64,000 bases of DNA, from NCBI RefSeq assembly GCF_000407505.1, contig NZ_ASWE01000001.1:369324-433323 (forward strand), given 5' to 3'. This document shows positions 56,656-64,000 of this stretch, piece by piece; position 1 is the first letter of the stretch, and each line of letters opens with the position of its first letter. The notes under the pieces are model-generated. The model saw only the letters and a program-made list of their open reading frames with translations. It searched no databases and was not told the origin of the DNA. This DNA comes from Enterococcus phoeniculicola ATCC BAA-412 (lineage in GTDB: Bacteria > Bacillota > Bacilli > Lactobacillales > Enterococcaceae). Both the position numbers and the translations under genes were made by a program.

Positions 56656-57721
56656 TCAGTTACAATCCATTGAAGATCGTTATGAAGAGTTAGGTGAGTT
56701 ATTAAGTGACCCTGAAGTCATTTCAGATACGAAACGGTTTATGGAGTTATCAAAGGAAGAAGCAAATACAAGAGAAACAGTCGAAGTCTATCGTCGTTAT
56801 AAAACGGTCGTTGATGGAATCAGTGATACAGAAGAGCTGTTAGGCGAAAGCTTAGACGCGGATATGGCAGAGATGGCAAAAGAAGAGTTATCCGATTTAA
56901 AGAAAGAAAAAGAAGTGTTAGAAGAACGAATCAAAATCTTACTTTTACCTAAAGACCCTAATGATGACAAAAATATTATCATGGAAATTCGTGGGGCAGC
57001 AGGCGGAGATGAAGCAGCGTTATTTGCTGGTGATTTATTTAATATGTATCAAAAATATGCAGAATCTCAAGGTTGGCGAGTAGAGGTTTTAGAAGCTAAC
57101 GTGACTGGAATTGGCGGGTATAAAGAAGTTATTATGATGATTACTGGAGAGAACGTGTATTCAAAATTGAAATATGAGAGTGGTGCGCACCGGGTACAAC
57201 GTGTTCCTTCTACAGAATCGCAAGGAAGAATTCATACCTCAACGTCAACAGTTGTGGTTATGCCAGAAGCCGAAGAAGTTGAAATTGATATTGCTGACAA
57301 AGATATTCGTACCGATATTTATCATGCATCGGGTGCTGGTGGACAGCACGTCAATAAGACTGCTTCAGCTGTTCGCTTAACCCACCTTCCAACAGGAATT
57401 GCTGTGGCAATGCAAGATGAACGTTCTCAAATTAAGAACCGTGAGAAAGCAATGAAAATTTTGCGTGCACGTGTCTACGACCAAATCTCTCAAGAAGCGC
57501 AAAGCGAGTACGATGCAAGTCGTAAATCAGCTGTAGGAACTGGAGATCGTTCTGAACGTATCCGTACCTATAATTTCCCTCAAAATCGTGTAACAGACCA
57601 TAGAATTGGGTTAACAATTCAAAAGCTAGACCAAATTTTAGCTGGGAAATTAGACGAAATTGTTGATGCGTTGGTTCTTTACGATCAAACATCCAAACTA
57701 GAAGAGATGCAAAATGGCTAA
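56648..57721 (+). CDS. prfA: peptide chain release factor 1
   Basis: 357 aa with the GGQ motif ([12 protein letters not shown], ~230), which hydrolyses peptidyl-tRNA at UAA/UAG, and the domain 2 anticodon-mimic region around [14 protein letters not shown]. Overlaps tdk and prmC, so translation is coupled. Start ATG with GAGGGAG upstream. Confidence 0.97.
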   Translation: MYDQLQSIEDRYEELGELLSDPEVISDTKRFMELSKEEANTRETVEVYRRYKTVVDGISDTEELLGESLDADMAEMAKEELSDLKKEKEVLEERIKILLLPKDPNDDKNIIMEIRGAAGGDEAALFAGDLFNMYQKYAESQGWRVEVLEANVTGIGGYKEVIMMITGENVYSKLKYESGAHRVQRVPSTESQGRIHTSTSTVVVMPEAEEVEIDIADKDIRTDIYHASGAGGQHVNKTASAVRLTHLPTGIAVAMQDERSQIKNREKAMKILRARVYDQISQEAQSEYDASRKSAVGTGDRSERIRTYNFPQNRVTDHRIGLTIQKLDQILAGKLDEIVDALVLYDQTSKLEEMQNG

Positions 57722-58556
57722 ACAAACATATCGAGAAGTCCTTTCACGGGCTTCTTCTTTTTTAGAAGCTAAAGGAAAAGAAGGCTACGGGATTCAGTTT
57801 CTATTTTTAGAAAGAAAAAATTGGACGAAGACTCAATGGGTATTGAATATGAATCAAGAGATATCAGAGGCTGACCAGCAACAGATTCAAGCAGATATCG
57901 CTGCTCTGTTGGAAAATATTCCGCCGCATTATTTACTAGGATATGCTGACTTTTATGATCATCGATTTAAAGTAACAGAGGCTACACTGATTCCACGTCC
58001 AGAAACAGAAGAGCTGGTGGCCCTTTGTTTACAGGAAACCTCTAAAAATCTCCCTCTCCATGTTGTAGATGTAGGGACAGGGACAGGCGCAATTGCGTTA
58101 AGTCTAAAAGCGAAACGGCCCCAGTGGCAAGTAGATGCTGTGGATATTTCTCCAGAAGCACTAGAGGTAGCCAAAGAAAACGGGGAACGGCTTGCGATTG
58201 CAGTTACGTTTATTTTAGGTGATGGTTTGAAGCCGTTACTAAATGAAACAATCGATGTTCTCATTTCTAATCCACCCTATATTAGCCAAAATGAGTGGGA
58301 TTTGATGGATGAAAGTGTGCGTACGTATGAGCCAAAGCTGGCACTGTTTGCCGACAATGAGGGATTAGCAGTTTATGAACAACTTGCAGAAGAAGCGGCT
58401 ATCTGTTTAAAGACCGAAGGAAAAATATTTTTAGAAATTGGTTTCCAACAAGGAGAAGCTGTTCGACAAATATTCCAAAAGAAATTTCCACAAAAGAAAA
58501 TAGAAATTAGAAAAGATTTGTCTGGAAAAGATCGAATGATTTATGTTTATGGATAA
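57714..58556 (+). CDS. prmC: release factor glutamine methyltransferase
   Basis: 280 aa: N-terminal helical domain, SAM-binding [13 protein letters not shown] and the catalytic NPPY ([10 protein letters not shown]). Methylates the GGQ glutamine of release factors. Overlaps prfA by 8 bp. Confidence 0.96.
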   Translation: MAKQTYREVLSRASSFLEAKGKEGYGIQFLFLERKNWTKTQWVLNMNQEISEADQQQIQADIAALLENIPPHYLLGYADFYDHRFKVTEATLIPRPETEELVALCLQETSKNLPLHVVDVGTGTGAIALSLKAKRPQWQVDAVDISPEALEVAKENGERLAIAVTFILGDGLKPLLNETIDVLISNPPYISQNEWDLMDESVRTYEPKLALFADNEGLAVYEQLAEEAAICLKTEGKIFLEIGFQQGEAVRQIFQKKFPQKKIEIRKDLSGKDRMIYVYG

Positions 58557-58601
58557 GGAAATCATTTTTGTAAAGAATAGTCAGGCAAAAAAATTGACAA
58601 C

Positions 58602-58798
58602 TGTGGATAAAAAAAATTTTTCGAGAAGCTGAGGAGTTAAAAAACGTTTGAAAGTAAGTTTTCATAGAACATAAAAAGTTATCAACAGAGTTATACACAC
58701 TTGACAAATCATTTTTCCACAGTTCGTGGATAAGTGAAATATGAAGTGGAAAACGACTCTGTTTTAGAAAAAAGGAGCTGTGGATAAGCTGTGGATAC
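58602..58798. promoter_or_regulatory. cluster of seven DnaA boxes before sua5
   Basis: Boxes: TGTGGATAA (58602), TTATCAACA (58679), TTATACACA (58691), TTTTCCACA (58713), CGTGGATAA (58725), TGTGGATAA (58779) and TGTGGATAC (58790). Three are perfect TTATNCACA matches and the others have one mismatch. Both orientations occur. No replication gene is near, so this is a DnaA-binding cluster away from oriC, as near ywlC in B. subtilis. Confidence 0.75.
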
Positions 58799-59813
58799 AA
58801 AAATATATCAAGAAGATCAAATTGCTGAAGCGTCTAAGCAAATAGTGAATGGAGAACTCGTTGCTTTTCCAACAGAAACAGTCTACGGATTGGGTGCGAA
58901 TGCGTTGTTGGCAGATTCTGTACGAAAGGTTTTTGAAGTGAAAGGACGACCTAGCGACAATCCATTAATTGTTCATATAGCAGAGGTTTCTCAACTAGAA
59001 GAGTATGTGGATAACTTTCATCCACTGACGGAAAAAATAATTAAAAATTTTTGGCCTGGACCATTAACGATGATTTTCTGTATCAAAAAAGGGAGCTTAC
59101 CACGTGTAGTTACTGGTGGTTTATCCACAGCTGCTTTTCGGATGCCGGATAATAAAAAAACACTAGATTTTATTAGATTGTCGGGTGTACCAATTGTCGG
59201 ACCGAGCGCAAATACTTCTGGTAAACCAAGTCCAACAACAGCCGCACATGTCTATCATGATATGAAAGGAAAAATTGCGGGAATTCTTGATGATGGACCG
59301 ACTCAAATTGGTGTAGAATCGACAGTTCTTGATCTAAGTGATCCAAAAAAACCACCAATGATATTGAGACCAGGAGCTGTAACAAAAGAGGTGTTAGAAA
59401 AGGTGTTACAGACAACCATTGAGATAGACAGTCATCTAGTCAAGGAAAATGAAGCACCAAAAGCTCCGGGAATGAAATATAAACATTATTCACCAGATAC
59501 ACAAGTGATGATGATTCGTCCAGAGGATTGGGAGGCAGCTATCCAGTGGGGCAAAGAAAATCATCAGGTAATAGGAATTTTGGCAGGACCCAAAGTGATA
59601 GAACGCTGGGGGAAAGAAGTAAGAGAAACATTTTCTTATACAGATAATTCAATAAAAGCAGCTACACACGGACTATTCGCAGGACTCAGAGCTTTAGATG
59701 ATTCGCAAAAGTTGTCGATTATTTATGTAGAAATCTTTTCTGAAGAAGGACTTGGGGAAGCGTATATGAACCGATTGAAGAAAGCGGCCGGTCAAAAGTA
59801 TTTTGAAAAGTAA
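58791..59813 (+). CDS. ywlC: threonylcarbamoyl-AMP synthase (Sua5/YwlC type)
   Basis: 340 aa: N-terminal YrdC domain (AFPTETVYGLGANAL, GRPSDNPLIVH, VPIVGPSANTSGKPSPT) and C-terminal Sua5 domain. Makes threonylcarbamoyl-AMP for the t6A modification of ANN-reading tRNAs. GTG start lies within a DnaA box; AAAGGAG is 13 bp upstream, a long spacing, so the start could be a few codons off. Confidence 0.93.
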   Translation: MDTKIYQEDQIAEASKQIVNGELVAFPTETVYGLGANALLADSVRKVFEVKGRPSDNPLIVHIAEVSQLEEYVDNFHPLTEKIIKNFWPGPLTMIFCIKKGSLPRVVTGGLSTAAFRMPDNKKTLDFIRLSGVPIVGPSANTSGKPSPTTAAHVYHDMKGKIAGILDDGPTQIGVESTVLDLSDPKKPPMILRPGAVTKEVLEKVLQTTIEIDSHLVKENEAPKAPGMKYKHYSPDTQVMMIRPEDWEAAIQWGKENHQVIGILAGPKVIERWGKEVRETFSYTDNSIKAATHGLFAGLRALDDSQKLSIIYVEIFSEEGLGEAYMNRLKKAAGQKYFEK

Positions 59814-59900
59814 TACTTTGTTTTAAGAAACTTTCTGTAAGTATGATACAATTTAATCTGCAGCTATAAAAAAATAATTATTGAGGGGTGTTATTTGTTT

Positions 59901-61139
59901 ATGGATTATAAGGCAATGGATACAGAGGTATGGGAAGCAATTGCAAAAGAGCATGAACGACAAGAAAATAATTTGGAGTTGATTGCTTCAGAAAATGTTG
60001 TTTCAGAAGGCGTTATGGCAGCTCAAGGAAGTATTTTAACCAATAAATATGCAGAAGGTTATCCAGGAAAACGTTACTATGGTGGTTGCGAATTTGTGGA
60101 TGTTATTGAAAACTTAGCAATTGATCGTGCAAAAGAAATTTTTGGTGCAAAATTTGTTAACGTGCAGCCTCATTCTGGCTCTCAAGCAAATACAGCAGCC
60201 TACTTGGCTTTGATTGAAACAGGTGATACTGTTTTAGGGATGGATTTGTCTGCGGGAGGACATTTGACCCATGGTTCACCAGTAAACTTTAGCGGAAAAA
60301 CATATAATTTTGTAAGCTATGGGGTTGATCCTGCAACAGAGGTCATTGATTATAATGTTGTGCGTATTTTGGCTAGACAGCACAAGCCAAAATTAATTGT
60401 TGCGGGCGCAAGCGCTTATGGACGAACGATTGATTTTTCAAAATTCCGTGAAATTGCAGATGAGGTTGGCGCAAAATTGATGGTGGATATGGCACATATT
60501 GCAGGCTTAGTTGCTGCAGGCTTACATCCTAATCCAATTCCTTATGCAGATATTACGACAACGACTACCCATAAAACGTTACGTGGTCCACGTGGTGGTA
60601 TGATTTTAACAAATGATGAAGAATTAGCGAAAAAGGTGAATAGTGCAATTTTCCCAGGCATCCAAGGCGGACCGCTAGAGCATGTGATTGCAGCTAAGGC
60701 TGTTGCTTTCAAAGAGGCTTTAGATCCAAGCTTTAAGGAATACAGCCAACAAATCATTGATAATGCAAAAGCGATGGCTAAAGTGTTCAATCAAGCACCA
60801 GAAGCACGCTTAATTTCTGGTGACACAGATAATCATTTATTATTAATTGATGTGACTGATTTTGGATTAAACGGAAAAGAAGCAGAAACTATTTTAGATA
60901 CAGTAAATATCACAGTAAATAAAAATTCCATTCCTTTTGAAAAGCTAAGCCCATTTAAAACAAGTGGTATCCGAATTGGAACTCCAGCGATTACAAGTCG
61001 TGGATTCAATGAACGTGATGCAATTGAAGTAGCTAAGCTAGTCGTAAAAGCGTTGCGTGCAAAAGATGACGAAGAACAATTAGCTGAGGTAAAAGCTGGC
61101 GTAAAAGAATTAACGAATAAATATCCCCTCTATCGTTAA
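59901..61139 (+). CDS. glyA: serine hydroxymethyltransferase
   Basis: 412-aa PLP enzyme: Lys in [23 protein letters not shown] and GKRYYGGCE motifs. Converts serine and tetrahydrofolate to glycine and methylene-tetrahydrofolate. ATG 59901 with GAGGGGTG 10 bp upstream; a TTG two codons earlier is an alternative. Confidence 0.97.
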   Translation: MDYKAMDTEVWEAIAKEHERQENNLELIASENVVSEGVMAAQGSILTNKYAEGYPGKRYYGGCEFVDVIENLAIDRAKEIFGAKFVNVQPHSGSQANTAAYLALIETGDTVLGMDLSAGGHLTHGSPVNFSGKTYNFVSYGVDPATEVIDYNVVRILARQHKPKLIVAGASAYGRTIDFSKFREIADEVGAKLMVDMAHIAGLVAAGLHPNPIPYADITTTTTHKTLRGPRGGMILTNDEELAKKVNSAIFPGIQGGPLEHVIAAKAVAFKEALDPSFKEYSQQIIDNAKAMAKVFNQAPEARLISGDTDNHLLLIDVTDFGLNGKEAETILDTVNITVNKNSIPFEKLSPFKTSGIRIGTPAITSRGFNERDAIEVAKLVVKALRAKDDEEQLAEVKAGVKELTNKYPLYR

Positions 61140-61145
61140 AAGTTT

Positions 61146-61182
61146 TCGAAGGATTGACTAGTCAATCCTTCGATTTTGTTTT
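61146..61182 (+). terminator. terminator after glyA
   Basis: TCGAAGGATTGACT and its exact complement form a 28-nt palindrome (61146-61173), then TTTTGTTTT. Confidence 0.9.
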
Positions 61183-61226
61183 ACAATAAATAGAAATGAA
61201 AATAAAGAATAGTAAGGAGAATTGAA

Positions 61227-61856
61227 ATGGGCAAATTTCAAGTAATTGATCATCCATTAATTCAACACAAACTAACAATTATCAGAGAAAAGAACTGTGG
61301 TACAAAAGTTTTTCGTGAGGTAGTAAATGAAATTGCTATGCTAATGGCTTACGAAGTTTCTCGTGACATGCCGTTAGAAGATATTGTTATTGAAACACCA
61401 ATGGGCGAAACAACACAAAAAACTTTAACTGGGAAAAAAGTAGCAATTATTCCAATCTTGCGTGCCGGAATCGGTATGGTTGATGGAATCCTAGAATTAA
61501 TTCCAGCAGCAAAAGTAGGTCATGTTGGTTTGTATCGTGACGAAGAAACATTAGAGCCACATGAATATTTCTTGAAACTTCCAGAAGATATTGATAGTCG
61601 TCAATTATTTGTTGTTGATCCAATGTTGGCAACAGGTGGTTCAGCAATCATGGCTATTGATTCATTAAAAAAACGTGGTGCTTCAAATATTAAATTTGTT
61701 TGCCTAGTTTCTGCTCCAGAAGGCGTAAAAGCTTTACAAGATGCTCATCCAGATATTGATATCTATACAGCAGCATTAGATGAAAAACTAAACGAAGATG
61801 GTTACATTGTCCCTGGTCTAGGAGATGCAGGTGACCGTTTGTTTGGAACAAAATAA
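61227..61856 (+). CDS. upp: uracil phosphoribosyltransferase
   Basis: 209 aa with the PRPP-binding motif [11 protein letters not shown] (~130) and [12 protein letters not shown]. Makes UMP from uracil and PRPP. AAGGAG ribosome site. The usual Enterococcus order glyA-upp is kept. Confidence 0.97.
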   Translation: MGKFQVIDHPLIQHKLTIIREKNCGTKVFREVVNEIAMLMAYEVSRDMPLEDIVIETPMGETTQKTLTGKKVAIIPILRAGIGMVDGILELIPAAKVGHVGLYRDEETLEPHEYFLKLPEDIDSRQLFVVDPMLATGGSAIMAIDSLKKRGASNIKFVCLVSAPEGVKALQDAHPDIDIYTAALDEKLNEDGYIVPGLGDAGDRLFGTK

Positions 61857-61859
61857 ATA

Positions 61860-62027
61860 GTGGTAGAGAGGAGGGTGGAACGGAAAACTTTGAGCAGCAA
61901 TTAGGTACATCTCAAGTATGTATTAAATTGTTGAAGAGGATGAGTTTTCCCCTCCTACCGACCCTTATTAAGATTTTAGAAGAGCTGAAAGTAACTGTTA
62001 GAGTTATGTGTAAGCTCTTCTTTTTTA
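61860..62027 (+). repeat. interspersed terminator-bearing repeat, copy C
   Basis: AGAGGAGGGTGGAACGGAAAACT pairs in parts with AGTTTTCCCCTCCTACC; then CTTATTAAGATTTTA leads into a terminator (GAAGAGCT / AAGCTCTTC, 61979-62020, then T6). Layout and the AAGATTTTA block match copies A and B, but the hairpin has diverged. It terminates upp. Confidence 0.55.
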
Positions 62028-62099
62028 TTGTAGATAGTATGGAGTTCATAGAAAAAGGATAGTTTTAATACCTAACTGGTTGCGTAAGGAGAGACTTTT

Positions 62100-62609
62100 A
62101 TGGAAGAATGGGACATTTATACCGAAAATCGTGAAAAGACCGGACGAGTACATATACGGGGTGAAAAAATGAAAGAGGGGGAGTATCATCTTGTGGTGAC
62201 TGCTCTGATTTTTAATTCAGAAGGAAAACTTCTCATTCAGCAAAGGCAGGCAGAGAAAGAAGGGTGGCCCAATTTTTGGGATTTTTCTGCAGCTGGTTCA
62301 GCGTTAAAAGGAGAAAATTCTCAACAGGCGATGGCAAGAGAAGTGAAGGAGGAATTAGGGATTATAGTTAATTTATCAAACAGTCGCCTAAAGTTTTCTT
62401 GGCACTTTCCTAACGGCTTTGATGATTTTTGGATAATTCATCAAGATGTATCATTAGAAGAAATGACTCTGCAAAAAGAAGAGGTTCAAAATGTTCGCTG
62501 GGTCACTCAAGAAGAAGTAAATCAATTGGCAGCAGAAGGAAAAATGATTCCGTATTTCTTTTTAAAGGATGTTTTTTCTTGGATGCATAATAAGAATTTG
62601 ACTTTATGA
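62100..62609 (+). CDS. NUDIX hydrolase
   Basis: 169 aa with a full Nudix box (Gx5E..REVKEELGI, ~70-90). Resembles isopentenyl-diphosphate isomerase-like/YfcD-type NUDIX proteins. Hydrolyses an unknown nucleoside diphosphate derivative. AAGGAGA ribosome site. Confidence 0.88.
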   Translation: MEEWDIYTENREKTGRVHIRGEKMKEGEYHLVVTALIFNSEGKLLIQQRQAEKEGWPNFWDFSAAGSALKGENSQQAMAREVKEELGIIVNLSNSRLKFSWHFPNGFDDFWIIHQDVSLEEMTLQKEEVQNVRWVTQEEVNQLAAEGKMIPYFFLKDVFSWMHNKNLTL

Positions 62610-62724
62610 GCATGGAGAATATTCTTGTGTCGAAAAGGTACAAATGATTTTATGTGGAACAGCGGATGCATAATATAAAAAATTGTAAAGATATAATTTG
62701 GACGAATAAAAACTGACATGAAAT

Positions 62725-62772
62725 AAAAAAGCTGACCATTCGACGAGTGAACGTTGAATGATCAGACTTTTT
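62725..62772. terminator. bidirectional terminator behind tRNA-Thr and NUDIX gene
   Basis: AAAAAAGCTGACCATTC pairs with GAATGATCAGACTTTTT (two mismatches). Confidence 0.8.
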
Positions 62773-62776
62773 AGAA

Positions 62777-62849
62777 TGCCAACTGCAGGAATCGAACCTG
62801 TGACCTACGCGTTACGAGTGCGTTGCTCTACCTACTGAGCTAAGTTGGC
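62777..62849 (-). tRNA. tRNA-Thr (anticodon CGU)
   Basis: Cloverleaf on the minus strand: acceptor arms GCCAACT/AGTTGGC, D-loop GCTCAGTAGGTAGAGC, anticodon loop CTCGTAA, T-loop GGTTCGATTCC. No CCA is encoded after the discriminator A. The top pair of the anticodon stem is A-C. Confidence 0.93.
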
Positions 62850-62938
62850 GAAACACATATGAAATTATAGTAAAAAAACTTCAATTTGTAAAGTAAAAAT
62901 ATTTCTTCATTTTCATTTCATGATATTTTTCACAAAAT

Positions 62939-62948
62939 GTGCTATAAT
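62939..62948 (+). promoter_or_regulatory. extended -10 promoter of the DUF2187 gene
   Basis: TGTGCTATAAT: TATAAT at 62943-62948 with an upstream TG. Confidence 0.55.
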
Positions 62949-62973
62949 TATATTAGAAAGGTAGGTTTTATGA

Positions 62974-63210
62974 ATGGCTACATTTGGAAAGTTTGATTCT
63001 ACCGTTGTCCCCTCTGAACTTGGAGAAGATTTTATGGTAGATACGCATGTTACTTTTACAGTCCATGGAAAGATGCAAACAGGAACAATAACTAAACAGC
63101 TTAAGAACTCTGCCGTAGTTGAGATTGATCAAACACACGAAAATGATCAACTCATGACACAAAGTAATGGAGTAGTTATTATTAACTACAAACAAATGCA
63201 AAAGATTTAA
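62974..63210 (+). CDS. DUF2187 family protein
   Basis: 78-aa beta-barrel type protein (VTFTVHGKMQTGTITKQL; SAVVEID...VVINYKQMQ), the KOW-like fold of YkvS. Role unknown. TTG/ATG near 62974 with AAAGGTAGG upstream. Confidence 0.85.
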   Translation: MATFGKFDSTVVPSELGEDFMVDTHVTFTVHGKMQTGTITKQLKNSAVVEIDQTHENDQLMTQSNGVVIINYKQMQKI

Positions 63211-63214
63211 CCTC

Positions 63215-63251
63215 AGCCATCTCATTAAATAGAGATGGCTTTTTATTTTTT
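63215..63251 (+). terminator. terminator of DUF2187 gene
   Basis: AGCCATCTC pairs with GAGATGGCT, then T-rich. Confidence 0.85.
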
Positions 63252-63350
63252 GTGGTAAATCTTTAACCGATGTAGATTTATCGAAATATTATGTAAAAAC
63301 TGGATTATGAACTAGTAAGGGAACTAGAAGAACGTAAAAAACGAGTTCTA

Positions 63351-63398
63351 CAATTTTTGATGCGGATGAAGACAATTCATCTGCGTCTATTTTTTAAT
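63351..63398 (+). terminator. orphan terminator hairpin
   Basis: GATGCGGATGA pairs with TCATCTGCGTC followed by TATTTTTT. No gene precedes it within 140 bp, so it may end a small RNA. Confidence 0.6.
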
Positions 63399-63399
63399 C

Positions 63400-63438
63400 G
63401 AAACATACTTCTCACCAATTGGTGGGAAGTATGTTTCT
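63400..63438. repeat. long inverted repeat without T-run
   Basis: GAAACATACTTC-TCACC and GGTG-GGAAGTATGTTTC form a ~19-bp stem centred on AATT with no terminator tail. Unexplained. Confidence 0.6.
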
Positions 63439-63491
63439 ACATTCAATTTTGATTTAGGATCAGAGAAATCGATTACAATTACTGAAATGAA

Positions 63492-63929
63492 TTACTTATT
63501 AATTCGTTCTCGATTGGCGATACTAATGCTACCTAAATAGCGATAAACGGGTAAGATATCCGTTTTTTTAGGAAACTCAAATAAATGGGTTTGATGAACT
63601 TCATTATTTGATCGTTGATTAACATTTGCCAAATAGGTTACTGTGAGTTGACTGTCATCTAACCCAAGCCCAGCCGTTTCCATGTCAACATCAATGATTG
63701 AGTCTAAATGAATGGAACGAAAAGCGGTTTTTTTCCCTGTTGCCCCTTGCTTATCAATGAAAATAATTCGATGAGTTGTGAAGACCAAAGCATCACGAAT
63801 AAGCTGGTACCCCATTGTAATTGTTTCATTGTCAAAAAGATAATCTCCATACTCTTTCTGCAACTGCTCAGGAGTTTTTTCAGAATAATTACCTAACGCA
63901 CCTTGTACCAAATTGCCAAATAAAGCCAT
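63492..63929 (-). CDS. PH-domain (bPH type) protein
   Basis: 145 aa: YQLIRDALVFTTHRIIFID is the core strand pattern of bacterial PH domains, in YvbH-like proteins. No membrane helix. Start at MALFGN after GGAGG (7 bp); a preceding ATG is adjacent. Function unknown. Confidence 0.82.
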   Translation of the reverse strand: MALFGNLVQGALGNYSEKTPEQLQKEYGDYLFDNETITMGYQLIRDALVFTTHRIIFIDKQGATGKKTAFRSIHLDSIIDVDMETAGLGLDDSQLTVTYLANVNQRSNNEVHQTHLFEFPKKTDILPVYRYLGSISIANRERINK

Positions 63930-64000
63930 CATATTTCCTCCTTGTAAGTAAAATCGTTTTAGTAAAACTGTGTTCAAATGAGTTAATCAAAAAAGTACAT

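Overview
The window looks like an accessory-to-core junction of a low-GC Gram-positive chromosome, most likely an Enterococcus. The evidence is the gene order tdk-prfA-prmC-sua5-glyA-upp at the right end, AT-rich codon use, strong AGGAGG ribosome sites, CcpA (cre) sites, PTS and PRD genes, a methionine T-box and sortase-free lipoprotein signal peptides. No phage, IS transposase or CRISPR array was seen.

Left part (1-19.6 kb): a large myo-inositol/polyol catabolic region. It holds the end of a sugar-porter gene, two true iolG genes (578 and 5634), iolE, iolI, iolD and iolH, a DeoR-type (IolR-like) repressor whose probable operators lie at the iolD promoter, a tautomerase, an AEC transporter and three AraC regulators. 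Two further oxidoreductase plus TIM-barrel pairs (13398-15420 and 17365-19526) flank a twin-AraC unit. iolB, iolC, iolJ and iolA are not in the window, so the lower pathway must lie elsewhere, perhaps to the left. Several promoters carry cre-like sites.

Two lipoprotein flavoenzymes sit in and beside this region. The one at 1986-3503 keeps the fumarate reductase active-site pattern. The one at 19616-21382 keeps, at exact spacing, the residues of urocanate reductase (UrdA) and has an N-terminal FMN-binding domain. A YesM/YesN-type two-component system is divergent from the urdA gene. Both flavoproteins should be extracellular terminal reductases fed by flavin-based extracellular electron transfer.

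Middle (23.9-35 kb): a GntR-controlled alpha-mannoside-type locus with long-form mannose-6-phosphate isomerase, ROK kinase, ABC importer without its own ATPase, a GH38-like enzyme and a DUF5054 GH38-like enzyme, ending in a short glycosidase remnant. Next come a quinone/azo-reductase-like gene with tandem operators, a VOC protein, an AraC-like regulator, an ECF sigma factor with its membrane partner, and azlCD (35-39.8 kb).

PTS/aldolase locus (40-46.4 kb): an ascorbate-type PTS (A, B, C), a KpsF/GutQ-type sugar isomerase, two class I aldolases (DapA family and KDPG type) and a PRD regulator with its own EIIB and EIIA domains. The sugar acid used is not evident.

Right part (46.5-64 kb): nfeD-like/SPFH pair, XRE regulator with a clear operator, signal peptidase I, a T-box-controlled MetE-like methyltransferase plus cyclase, ASCH protein, a frameshifted HD-domain gene, a 51-aa membrane protein, then tdk-prfA-prmC, a cluster of seven DnaA boxes in front of sua5, glyA, upp, a NUDIX gene, tRNA-Thr(CGU), a DUF2187 gene and a PH-domain protein. 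A terminator-bearing interspersed repeat recurs at about 7.6, 47.9 and 62.0 kb.
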